Of a stretch of DNA of 64,000 nt, positions 32,227 through 42,537 are shown piece by piece. The DNA is from Paraconiothyrium sp. Pb-2020. Its lineage: Eukaryota; Ascomycota; Dothideomycetes; Pleosporales; Didymosphaeriaceae. The notes beneath the pieces were generated by a model. That model searched no databases and was not told the origin of the DNA. It worked only from the letters and a program-made list of their open reading frames with translations. Where the stretch lies: NCBI GenBank assembly GCA_022419385.1, contig JAJUBI010000003.1:3224001-3288000 (forward strand). Reading direction: 5' to 3'. The translations under genes were made by a program, and so were the position numbers. How positions within the stretch are numbered: position 1 is the first letter of the stretch; each line of letters starts with the position of its first letter.

Positions 32227-32589
32227 TTAGAATATCTTTAAAAAAAATCCCTCCTGAAGAGGAATAGCTTTAAGTCAGGCGACACTATTTCTAGGTCAGG
32301 TTGACGTGCCCACACTCCTAGAGACCTCGGTAGCCGGATTCGGCAGCGATTTCAACCGCGAAACGAACGTCTACGTCTCGGTTCAATTCGAGACTTTCCC
32401 AAGGTTCCATCTATACATCAATATGATGCGACTTCGTGAGCATCATGGCTAGTGTAGGGAGCAGGTCCCCAAAGCACGAACTAAGGTGGCGGTCAAAGAT
32501 TCATGCACAGGGACTATCGGCGAGCCATGTGACCTGGGAGTCACTACGCTCTGCTAGCCCGTAATCTCTTGCATTTCTCTCTCTGTTGC

Positions 32590-33176
32590 TCACATGGATT
32601 GGTCACCCAGATAAAACGTCCCTTCTATCTCCACAATATCATCATCGTTCAACCGCTGAACCTCTACAATTGTTCTTGCAGGATAATTGGGTGCCACGTC
32701 CTTCCAAAGCTCTTGCGTAACGTTGTTAACGAACGGCCTCCAGCGATACATGTCCGTCACGAAGACAGTCAATCTGATGCAGTCGGTCTATGCTTGTTAG
32801 TCCAACGATGAATGCTCGAGCGTGATGTAGCTTACAAGATTGGCACCACCAAGTTTAGCGAGCTGATCCATGTTGGAGAAGGCTTGTTGGACGCGTGGCA
32901 TGCCCATAGGGGCGAGCGTTGTATTGGAAGGGTAGAAACCGCGCATGCCTTAGAGGAAGTGAGTCTGATGTAGAAGGGAGAAAATTTGTTATACTTACCA
33001 GATATGTACAAAGTGTTCCCGGCTTTGGTCATAAGGCTCCAGGGTCCGCTCACGTTGAAGGACTGGTCTGGATTGTAGACCTCTACACCAAGCGGTGATG
33101 TATAGTTCGGACTAGCTTGGCTAGACACAAAGCCGATACGAGAGTACCACAGGCTAAAAATAGCGAAGAACTTCAT
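32590..33176 (-). CDS. RidA/YjgF-family protein with secretion signal
   Basis: Exons (minus) 33176-32999, 32948-32836 and 32787-32590 give 162 residues. RidA proteins hydrolyse reactive enamines/imines or act as endoribonuclease-like chaperones. The core shows GPWSLMTKAGNTLYISG, then MRVQQAF-like and NMDQLAKLGGANLTDCIRLTVFVTD, and the closing PARTIVEVQRLNDDDIVEIE, where the catalytic-pocket Arg (in PARTIVEV) and the Glu (in VEIE) are kept. Unlike most family members it begins with a hydrophobic leader (MKFFAIFSLWYSRIGFVSSQ) that looks like a signal peptide. Extracellular RidA-like proteins are uncommon. Confidence 0.85.
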
Positions 33177-34186
33177 GTCTAAGATGATCAGGTATGGACT
33201 TGCGTGTTGTTATGACAGCTCAAAGAATTATGCCTACATTGCATGGTTTAAGTACCTACGGTAGCCTTGCACTGGCGGAATGTCACATAGCCTGCCATGC
33301 AGTAATCGGCGTTACGTTCATCATCTTGATCTTGGCTAGCTACTGAATCGAGTGATTCATGACAGACACTCGGAGGTATGGCTATCAAAAGCGGGCCTTT
33401 TTAGCTTTCTGTGGTCGCACGAAACTTGGCAATGCGGACAACTGCCATACGAAAAGTGGATCCTGTACGTCATACAGGCACGACAACTCTTTGGAACTTC
33501 GGACGTGGAGTGCGCATTTCTTTGAAGAGTGAATTTTGTGACAATGATTGACAGGCATAGGCACTCTCTGGTATTGTTTTTGACGATTCTAGTCAAGTTG
33601 CATACTGTTCAATTTCTATCCTCCCGGCCCATAGAATGCCGTTTCGTGTGTCCACGGTCTTGACAAGTTGCTAGAAAAGCGATGGGTAACCAGTCAATTT
33701 TTTTTTAATTATGATTGATTTACTGGAGATCTAAAACCCACAAACATTTATGCTACGATCCATTCTACCAACCAAGGTATATTCAATGATAGAGCCAATC
33801 TCGCGTGATCTTCCCCCTTCCGATGTAGCCGAAGTGGGGGCGAGATCCTCATGCACGTACATGAGTCAAGTCGCGCTGTTACCAAGTTGCGGAGCATTTA
33901 CCAGTCCATACATACATTTCGATTCGCTGCTGTAACTTCTGTCGTTGCCTTTTGAGCCGTTGCAACGTTTACAGGGCGTATAAGAAATAAGAAAGCTAGA
34001 GTGAGCTGACAAGTCTAACCCAACTAAATGAAAATCATGCGTATGATGAGCGTAACGCCTACTACAATTGGATAAAAGGATGCAAGACGCAAAGTTTATA
34101 GCTTCAGCGACAACATTAGACATCAAAGTCCGGTAGATGATGTATTCTTTCAGCCTCTTGCTATCACAGACTCACACTCCTCGACA
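33177..34186. other. Divergent promoter region
   Basis: About 1 kb between the RidA-family gene (-) and the sulfotransferase-like gene (+). AT-rich in places; no gene or repeat found. Confidence 0.4.
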
Positions 34187-35089
34187 ATGGGCAATCAACC
34201 CTCAGTACCCATACCAGGCACCAAGTTGCGAGTCATCGGTGCAGGCCTTCCACGCACAGGAACAGCATCTTTCAGCGAAGCGCTACACATTATTTTGAAA
34301 GGTTCAGTATACCACGGTGGCACACAAGCTACCTTAGCGCCACCCCACGAAATTAAGTCATGGATCAAACTTTTGTCGCATTGGCCGCCCAAGGATGCAT
34401 CGGATGAGAAGCTTGGTATATCTCCTCAGGTATCAGCTGTATCAGGTTTCTGATGGTCACGCAGTGAACACCCTGCTCGCAGCACGTTTCGAAGGGTACG
34501 CAGCAATGACGGACATGCCTGCGGCAGGATTGGTGAAAGAGATGCTGGAGCTGTATCCAGATGCCAAGGTCATCTGTACCGTACGAGACCCGGATGCCTG
34601 GGTGAAGAGCATGGACACAGTAGCCAACGCGGCAACGCTATGGTTTCTCGGTTTGGTCTTGCTTCCTCTTCCAAGTACGTGTCTTACCCATCTATATTAT
34701 GACTAAAACTTCTTGCCAAAGTCATTAATATCTTAGCTATGCGCCATTTTCCCTCTTACATCAATGTGCTGCGAAAACAATGGGTGCATCTCTATGGCGA
34801 GCGCGAGCCTGTGACGGCTCAGTCTTACCATCGACATATCGACATGCTGAACCAGATGGTACCCTCCGAACGTTTAGTATTTTTCGATGTGATGGAAGGA
34901 TGGGAGCCATTGTGCAAAGCATTTGGGGAGGAGGTGCCTGATGTGCCATTCCCTAACATCAATGATGGGAAGGCGATCGACGCATTAGCTGAGAGGATGG
35001 TGAAGAAAGGTCTATTTAGATGGGTCGCGCTTCTGGTGACAATGCTGGTTGTCGCCGTCTCATTGCTGATAATGCGGAATACAAAATGA
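34187..35089 (+). CDS. Sulfotransferase-like P-loop protein (Sulfotransfer_4 type)
   Basis: Exons 34187-34415, 34465-34674 and 34737-35089; 263 residues. The 5'-phosphosulfate loop is GAGLPRTGTASFSEAL at about residues 18-33, and the 3'-phosphate motif is VICTVRDPDAWVKSM. FEGYAAMTDMPAAGLVKEML is the family's central block. The C-terminus is one hydrophobic helix, WVALLVTMLVVAVSLLIM, with a short basic tail, suggesting a tail-anchored membrane protein. Members are common in fungal accessory gene clusters, yet few have known substrates. Convergent with the SDR gene, the two stops only 83 bases apart. Confidence 0.85.
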
Positions 35090-35172
35090 TGAATAGAGAA
35101 AGCGGACGGAGTAGGTTTAGACTACCAAAGGCAATGCTAACGGTGCCCCACGATCGAAATACCGCGTCATTA

Positions 35173-36297
35173 TCATGTGACAGCTTCGAGTGCCTCCCGA
35201 ACGCCAAAGGCTTCTTGATCTACCAGTGTCTCGCTCCACAGTCGTTTCATTACTTCTTCGCCCTCCTTAGTGTACATTAAAGGGTGAAAACTGCGCACTT
35301 GTGAGTATACGCTGATTACGAAACTAGTGCATGTAACTTACGGGAACATATCCCAACCGAACACGAACGAGCCGTGAGACTCCTCACCTTTAATGGCAGC
35401 TGCATCAATGTAAGTCCAAGCACCCTGTTCAGCCGTTCGACCTAGAACAGCCTGCATGATGCCCATGAGGATTCTAGGCGCACCCTTGGGTACTTCACGT
35501 CCGAGCGATGTGTATGCGCTAAATCCAGGGCAGAAGTTGTTGATCGTGACTTCGGATGAAGGGACTAATTGGCTTAACTTAAAGACAAGCATTTGCACCA
35601 AGGTCTTCGACGTGCTGTATCTCTCTGAGCCCGCTGAGATGCCCGACCATTCTTTGTCTAATTCTTTGAGCAATGGAACCGCGGTACGCTCAGTAAATCT
35701 AGAGCTATACCCTTGCGAAGAGCCAACAATGGTCAAGCGACCAGGTGAGCTTGCGGGGCTCTTCACCCTGAGAGTCGGTAACAAAAGTATAGAGAGGAGT
35801 GCTGTGGAAAGGTAATTGACTTGTATTGTTTCCTCATGTCCGGTTGAAGGAGACTTCGCGAACCTGTATCATCGTTAGAGTGCATATAACATGTACCAGA
35901 CCTTTTATTTGACCTACTCGAGCTTTGTGACTCCGGCGTTGAGAATAGCGACGTCAAGGTGGGGAAGCCCTGCGCAACGCCGCGCAAAAGCCTGCACAGA
36001 CTCATAAGAAAGCATGTCCAGCTCCCATATCTCAATGTTGCAGCCAGGACTTGCGCTTCTTATTGGCTTTGCCGTCTCTTCGCCTCTTTCCGTTGAACGT
36101 ACGCCTAGTACCAGATGCGTAACCCCGAGTGATGGAAGAATCCTGGCTGTTGCAAGGCCAAATCCACTGCTGCCACCAGTAAGGACAACCGTTTGGTCGG
36201 TGAGAGATGGCAATGGTCCCTGAGGCCGGTCTCTTTGCCGCGCCTTCGATATGACTTTCAGCATGGATAGATTAGGTTTTAGCGTAATAGATGCCAT
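35173..36297 (-). CDS. Short-chain dehydrogenase/reductase (SDR)
   Basis: NAD(P)-dependent oxidoreductase, 339 residues, exons (minus) 36297-35918, 35863-35342 and 35290-35173. Cofactor loop TGGSSGFG is near residue 40, DMLSYESV and LNAGV follow, the catalytic Ser is in IVGSSQGYSS and the Tyr/Lys pair in YSTSK. CPGFSAYT replaces the usual PG-T loop. A basic N-terminus precedes the fold. The layout is that of retinol-dehydrogenase/WW-oxidoreductase-like fungal SDRs that are frequent in secondary-metabolite clusters. Substrate unknown. Confidence 0.88.
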
Positions 36298-36804
36298 TAT
36301 CGAAATAATTCGAGGGAAGTGCTATGAGTAGTAGCATGTAACATCGACCCCATGGCTCCCGATGAGCGACTCATTTTGTATCGATTCTTCGGACGAATAT
36401 CAGAATACAAATGTAAGTATCGATGCCAAGCTTAACCACGGCTTTTGCTGTTTTGGGTTAGGCCGAATACTTGTCTCGAGGCTCCACAGGCGGGTGGCTA
36501 GTGCGTGGTTGCTGGCTGTACTCATAGCCCGTTAACCTACACTTGGTGCTCTTGCAGAAGGGTTGTTGGACGCCATGCGAGATGCGAAAGTAGCCTGGGC
36601 GTCGCCTAGTCCCAAAACGGAAGCCACTCTGGACGTTCTTGCGCGGTTGGTCACCCTTGCCCGCCGCATACGCCGCTTATGCAACCCTTTTCAGCTGCTA
36701 CACCCTGCGAATATCCTGACTGCTCGTCCCCATGTTCTTCTCCTCGATTGTCTCTAGTACTGGAATGGTTTGGGAAGTTGCTCTGGTCTATAAATCTCCA
36801 CACA
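36298..36804. other. Divergent promoter region
   Basis: About 0.5 kb between the SDR (-) and the regulator-like gene (+). TATAAA at 36789-36794 is very close to the ATG at 36805, so either a longer start (in-frame ATG at 36679) or another promoter is possible. Confidence 0.4.
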
Positions 36805-38287
36805 ATGTTCGAGTTCGTGCCAATGGACCCTGCTGGTCGCGCATTGCCGGCGGACAGGCTGCGCATCCGGAGCCGGGCTGCGAAGGACAAGAATAAACGT
36901 CCAGACTCTCGTCGCTCTCGCAGGGAAGCTAAACGTCTCGCCTTGCTAGAGAAAGAGGCCGCGGCCTGTGCACGCCTCCCCTCCCCGCCGCCTCACGACC
37001 TGCAGCTTGTTCCATTCGCCGAGAAGCTAGGTGGCGATTCTCAAGAGCTTTTATACAAGAGTGCGGGTATCCCTTCGGACAGCTGATAGACGTCTCGCTG
37101 ATCATTCCAGTATTTTCTTTCAAGAAGTTAGAGCAGGGAAAACCTCCGCTGGAACGATGCATTGACTTCACCCTTTGGGACGCCGCTTGCTTTGAGTGGT
37201 TGCAACAAGACATTGCCTTCCTGCAGTCAGTACTTACTTCGGCAGCCATGGTGGACGATGCCAATCGACTCTCAAAGAAAGAACCGGGCAATAAGATGTG
37301 GTATCACCTCCATCGTACTATTACTATGCTGAACAGCAGATTGAGCGAAGCAAATGTCCATCTGCAAGATTCAACGCTCAATGTTGTTCTCACACTCTCC
37401 ATCCTGGCATGTGCCTTGGGTGATCGTGTGGGCCTGAGAGCACATCTTTCAGGCCTTCACAAGATCGTACAATTAAGAGGAGGTATCACTTTCCTTCTTG
37501 ATCGACCGATGCTACACTTTAGAATCAATCAGCAAGTACTGCACTCCCTCGAATCTTACTAGTCTGACTTGCCCATAGCATTGATCTCACATGGACTCTG
37601 ATGTCAGGCGAACATCCCTTCTTTCTACCTGCCTTCACGTCTTGGACAAGGGTGTTCCCCAATGATCGCATAGTGACCCCTAGGAAAAGTGGTCTTGTGG
37701 CCACCAGATTCATAGTCGATGAACGACTAGTTGCTGTGTTCCAAGACATGCAACATGCGGTACGGCTGCTCAACCAAGGTGTAGAAAAGAAAACTAGACA
37801 CACTGGCGACATGTTCCAGCCGATACTGAATTCTATACAATCACGCCTATTACGTCTAGAGGGTCAAATCGATGATTCATTTTCCGAATGCATGCGTCTA
37901 GCTATGTTGGCGTTTCATTCACATGCGATGAACTTCCCTTCCGTTCAATTTCGCGCTACTTACTTGGAGACGCGCCTCAAGCACACGTGGAAGCTTCTAG
38001 ATCAGGATGACGACTACAAGGAGGAGGACCGCCTCGCTTTGCAATTTTGGATTGCGGTGATAGCTGCAGGTTCCCTGTCAGGATTTCGCAATGACTGGCT
38101 TACCCAACGCTTTATCGCGGCTGTGCGTGAGCACATACCAACTTGGAAGGAGGCCAACAAGAAGCTCACGAGTGTCATGTGGATTGAGGGTATACATGAT
38201 GTGCCAGGAGAAACAACCTTCCGACGCTTGTTCCAGCACGGTCAAGAAAAGGACTCACAACCGCTTCAATCACCAGGAGAGTGTTGA
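36805..38287 (+). CDS. Fungal transcription-factor-like protein (Fungal_trans_2 type, no zinc cluster)
   Basis: Exons 36805-37066, 37111-37531 and 37579-38287 give 463 residues. The opening FEFVPMDPAGRALPADRLRIRS plus a basic tract (KDKNKRPDSRRSRREAKR) is typical of a group of fungal regulators that keep the C-terminal Fungal_trans_2 helical region but lack the Zn2Cys6 cluster. LRAHLSGLHKIVQLRGGI is the hallmark of that region. Intron 2 is best read as GC-AG (donor GCAAGT at 37532), because the only GT donor gives a stop. An in-frame ATG at 36679 would add 42 residues. A role in controlling neighbouring genes is inference. Confidence 0.75.
37532..37578 (+). other. GC-AG intron
   Basis: 47-nt intron, donor GCAAGT, branch CTGAC at about 37563-37567, acceptor CATAG. 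It joins phase 2 to phase 2 (codon CA|C, His) and restores the frame RINHIDLTW. The nearby GT donor at 37536 is in phase 0 and leads straight to a stop. Confidence 0.65.
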
Positions 38288-38395
38288 CATAGTGTTGTCT
38301 CTTCGTACCGCTACGGATCGACTAGCTCAGCATGTAGAAACGCAGGCGCTTAAACTCAGCGTTTGAAACGACCCGGTAAAAAGCAGCACGCCATG

Positions 38396-40040
38396 TTACA
38401 CTATCTCGAGATATCGCTTGACCTCCCAGTCCGTCACTGCTTCGTCCCACAGCTTGCATTCGTGGTACCTCGAGCCGGCGTAGTGATTCACGAATTCGTT
38501 GCCAAAAAGCTTTCTTGCTATGGAATCCTTTGCCGACATCGCGTCCGTTGCTTCTCGCAAGTTCCTGGCAAGGCGCTTGCCCGAAATTGCCGTGCTTGCA
38601 TCCAGAGGCAATTGTTCAACGTCCAGCTTTTCCGTAACACCATACCATCCAGCTGCTAAAATTGCAGCCAAAACGAGCGCTCCATTCGAATCTGCACTTG
38701 GCACTCGGATCTCAAATCTTGTCGCTTCGGGTGCGCAGGTTGGGGGCATGATAATACGCACACTCGCCGCGCGGTGTTCAAGCCCCCAAGACACCGTCAC
38801 AGGCGCCCACATATTCTCCACAAGTCGCTTATAGCTGTTAACGGTCGGAGCGAGAAGCGGCAGTATGCTTGGCAGAGACGTCAAAATGCCTGCTAGGAAA
38901 TGTCGGCCGATGTCTGAAAGGTCTCTCAGTGCCTCTATGGGCATGTTCTCGTCGGGAGCTGCACGAAACAGCAAATTTTTGTCAGATCCTAGCCTTTCAT
39001 CCACGAGCGATATGTGGATGTGGCTGCTGCAGCCCGGCGAATCGGCAATTGGTTTGGCCATGAAGGACGGTTTAATCGAGTGCTTGATCGCCACTGATTT
39101 CACAGCCAGCCTGCCAAGCACGTCAATAGCGTTCTCATAAGAGGATCGACTTACTTAAAGAGCGCCGCTCGATCAGCCACTTCGCAAATTTCGTCGAAAG
39201 CCAACGCCTACCAATGTCTAAGTCTGTGGTTCAAGCGCAACCGGTGGAATACGTACTGCCTCATACATTCCTGGCCCAACCTCGGCATGCCATCCTTCAA
39301 GCGGACACTGAAATTTTCCGCAAGTCCTGAAGATATCGTAATAGTACGCCTTGTTATGAACGGGACGTGCGATACTGTACCCGAATTTGCCTTCTTCGAG
39401 TGGCTTGGGCTTGTCGGACACGCTCGTATGGGTGGCAACACTGGCCTCAGGCAACTGAAAATGGCTGAACTCGTATTCCACTAGACATGGTGTTCAGCGA
39501 AAACTTGCCTGTTTCTGGTTTTTGTGATAGTCTCACCTCCTGCCATTGCAATGACTCCCGCTGCACACAACTTCTGTGCAATGCGCTTCAACAGACTGCG
39601 GGGACATGCGCTGATGCTCTCCTTGGTCTTCGGGTCCAGGAAGTTGACAAGAAAGAATGGGACATCGTCTTCCCATGGAATCCTTCGAAAGCTCTGTAGA
39701 TCTGGTACGGCTAACAGATCATTATAGCCATTCTGAGCATGGCTAATGAGTGGGCCCTCGGTGTATCTGCGAGAGGTTACTTTCTTGATCGTGTGATCGA
39801 GGATGTTGCCAACATTTGATCCTGGAGGTCCCATGCGAACAACACACTTGCAAAACCAAAACCCTCCTGCGCGATGGACAAAAACTTGTCTTTGCTTATC
39901 AACTTGCCTCGCAAGACCCCATCAATATCGATTCCTGCAACCTTCACACAGTCATCGGTGGCAAGTATCGAAGGAAGTTCGTTATAATGGATTATCTTTG
40001 GCTTAAGCTTTCGTTTGTTGTATAGTTGGTCTTCGTTCAT
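38396..40040 (-). CDS. Glutamine-synthetase-like ligase (FluG C-terminal / GS type I-like)
   Basis: ATP-dependent ligase fold that would join an amine to glutamate's gamma-carboxyl. Exons (minus): 40040-39814, 39766-39537, 39480-39257, 39207-39155 and 39110-38396; 482 residues. N-terminal beta-grasp block VAGIDIDGVLRGKLISKDKF; catalytic part with AMAGVEYEFSHFQ, GWHAEVGPGMYEA, ADRAALFK, CSSHIHISL, NSYKRLVENMWAP and RFEIRVPSADSN, which hold the metal and ATP residues. It matches the GS half of FluG and the fungal gamma-glutamyl-amine ligase group, not the eukaryotic GS II used for ammonia assimilation. Head-to-head with the MFS gene at 40821, suggesting joint control. Intron 1 has a weak GTTGGC donor. 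Confidence 0.85.
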
Positions 40041-40820
40041 GGTCAGTGTGTGCTCCGTCGTTTTCCACTGTTTCTGATTGGTTGCTATGATCACTCGTCC
40101 TTCGAGGGCGGTCACCTGCACTAATGACAATTCTCACGGGGATATTGAGATGCTCTTGTTAAGACACAAAGTTCTCTGCGTCGATGTTCCGCTTTTCAAG
40201 CAACTGGATGACACTCGCAGCCCAATCCTGACAAGCATACATGGCACCAATCAGTTTTAGACTGGCGTGGTATGCAGATTTATGCAAAGGTTACAATCAG
40301 AGCATTACATGCTCTTCTCTGTGTAAATCCTACGTTTCGTCTCTAAACAGAGTCTATTGGCAGAGGCTTGTGATTTCCTGCGAACACTGCATGCCATTTA
40401 CAGGGGTGAAGTAAGCGCTACTGGGGTTCGAACTGACGTGCGTACCTCGTCACATCAGAGAACCGCTCCCGCAGGAACTGGAGGAGGGGAAAACGCTTAG
40501 CGTTGGATCTGGTACCTGGCTGACGATTCTGGGCTCTTTCCCTGCTTGGAAGCGTTAGAATACTTGACACTCTCGGGGATGGTACTCCATGGGATGGCTT
40601 CGCAATATACTGCTTCCGCTACTGTATCTGCGTTGCTTGCCCGCAAACTGGGGCGGAGGGATAGCCACCGCGGCATGAGCAATCACAGGATGAAACGATC
40701 TTTGAGGCGACTATTTGGCAGTGTCGCCTTTATTATGACTTGAGATTCTTCTCGTCCTGCCACAGCATCCCTCATCGTTGAGGCACCGAAATTCATTACA
40801 TTTTAGACACGAAAGCAGCC
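40041..40820. other. Divergent promoter, GS-like / MFS transporter
   Basis: 780-base shared 5' region. A GGTTCGAAC near 40430 looks like a tRNA T-loop but no cloverleaf forms around it. No other element identified. Confidence 0.45.
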
Positions 40821-42304
40821 ATGCCGTCCGACACAGGAGAGCACTCGATGCATTCCAAAACCTCTGGCGAGAAGATCGATTTGCGTGCGACCCAACATGA
40901 TGAGACCCACTCAGATGTCTCCTTTCGACTTCCTGTAGCTGATGAGTCTTCTGCAGATGACCACAATCTGCCCGCATTAGATCACGGAAAAGATGCATGG
41001 CTGTTTCTCTCTAGCGCAGTCATGCTTGAAGCGCTCATCTGGGGCTTTCCGAGCGTATACGGGGTTTTCCAGGATTACTATACCACCCATGCTCCGTTCG
41101 CTGGATCGCAAAGCATTGCCGTTGTTGGAACTTGCGCCATGGGCATCATGTACTTGGAGATGCCTGTCATTTACGCCATCAATAGAGGCTGGCCGAATAT
41201 GCGACGGTGGATGAGTGTATGCGGCGTCTGCGTCATGTGTCTCGCCCTTGGACTCGGCTCTTTCTCGACCAGCGTTCCGCAACTCATTGCGACTCAAGGT
41301 GTCGTCTACGCTATTGGAGGCGGCTTAGCTTGGACAGTGCGTGCTACCACGCTTGAAACAATGATGAAAGACTGACAGACTATAGCCGCTCTTGCAGTAC
41401 ATGCCTGAATGGTTCGACAAGAGACTGAGTCTCGCGTACGGCATTGTGCTGGTGAGTTGCCTGCGGATACCCCAGCTCTTTCGGAGTAGAAGACCTAACT
41501 TACGGGCAGGCTGGGTCGGCATTTGCTGGAGTTGCTTTTCCGCTCCTCATCGAGTGGCTCTTGTCGGCGTACGGATACCAGACCACACTACGAGTATGCG
41601 CCGTCTTTATGTTTCTTCTCACCGCACCCATGCTTCTGTTCTTCAAACCACGTCTTCACATGCCACAGAACTCCAGGTCCAGCCGCTGGGGCTTATCGCT
41701 ATCCTATTGTGTTTCTCCCGTGTTCCTCGTTGCGCAAACTGGCAACATCATCGAGGCGCTCGGTTACTTCATTCCTTTCGTTTACCTGCCATCCCACGCA
41801 CGTCTGCTCGGCGCGAACCACTTTCTCAGCGGTCTTACGATAATCCTGCTCAATGGAGCAGCTTGCGTAGGTTGTGTCGTAATGGGAGCTTTGATGGATC
41901 GAAACCACTTCAGCATCGGCGTCTTCATCTCGTCGATCGGTACGATCATCTCAGTGCTTGGCTTCTGGGGGTGCTCCTACAACCTACCGATGCTCTACGT
42001 CTTCAGCATACTCTATGGTCTGTTTGCCTGTTCCTGGCCATGCACATGGTCGGGGGTCATGAAGGAGGTGCAAAAGCAGGGGCATGTAAAAGACCCGGGC
42101 CTGGTTTTCGCGACTCTCGCAGCTGGCAAGGGTATTGGTAGCATTGCCAGTGGCCCGTTGAGCGAAGCCCTTATTCATGGTGTCTCATGGCGACATGCAG
42201 CTTTCGCATATGGCAGCGGCTATGGCGCAGCAATTGTTTTCACTGGCGCCACCGCATTCCTTGGCAGTTGTAGCTTCATGGCCAGGTTGGTTGGGTGGCT
42301 CTGA
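40821..42304 (+). CDS. MFS transporter, monocarboxylate-porter type
   Basis: Exons 40821-41336, 41386-41451 and 41510-42304; 458 residues. A hydrophilic N-terminus of about 55 residues precedes helices beginning KDAWLFLSSAVMLEALIWGFPSVYGVF, which is characteristic of the fungal MCT-like (MCH) group; QYMPEWFDKRLSLAYGI matches the family's helix 4-5 junction. About 12 membrane helices are present. Relatives import mono- or dicarboxylates or act in secondary-metabolite export. Divergent from the GS-like gene, which suggests the pair handles one compound. Confidence 0.83.
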
Positions 42305-42537
42305 TTTTAACCCCGAGCTCTCGCTGGAGCGGCAAGGCTCATCCTGCCTTCTTTCAAATCGAGCAAAGACAGAGTAGGCAAAAGCTGATCTTGAGAGACC
42401 ATTGATGGCCCAATGTTTTGTAATGGCTAAAGCCGTTGGGAGTCTTTACTCTCTTCTCCAACATTGCACTATCTGTTCACTGTCTACTCGGTAATGCCTC
42501 TCGCCTGTTCTCATCCCTCCACTCGACAGGCCCGCGC

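Larger units (their letters stand above)
31964..32308. mobile_element. Small non-autonomous element with terminal inverted repeats (MITE-like)
   Basis: The left end reads GTCAACCCGACCT...TAGTGACAGCGGCC; the right end, on the other strand, reads GTCAACCTGACCT...TAGTGTCGCC. The two arms (about 31964-32003 and 32270-32308) match at roughly three quarters of positions over about 40 bases. The interior is AT-rich and has no ORF. It contains an 11-base tandem array and a TTAGAG-type array. A TGC flanks both ends and could be a short target duplication, but three bases are weak evidence. Too small to code for a transposase. Confidence 0.55.
31503..32589. other. Intergenic region containing MITE-like element
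   Basis: About 1.1 kb between two minus-strand genes, the esterase and the RidA-family gene. The first 450 bases hold nothing notable. The middle, 31964-32308, is an AT-rich element with inverted ends (listed separately). Confidence 0.5.

Noticed and set aside
37536..37578. Canonical GT-AG intron in the regulator gene
   Set aside because: It joins phase 0 to a phase-2 exon and gives an immediate stop (CAT TGA).
40420..40480. tRNA gene suggested by a GGTTCGAAC T-loop
   Set aside because: No acceptor, D or anticodon stems can be formed on either strand around it.
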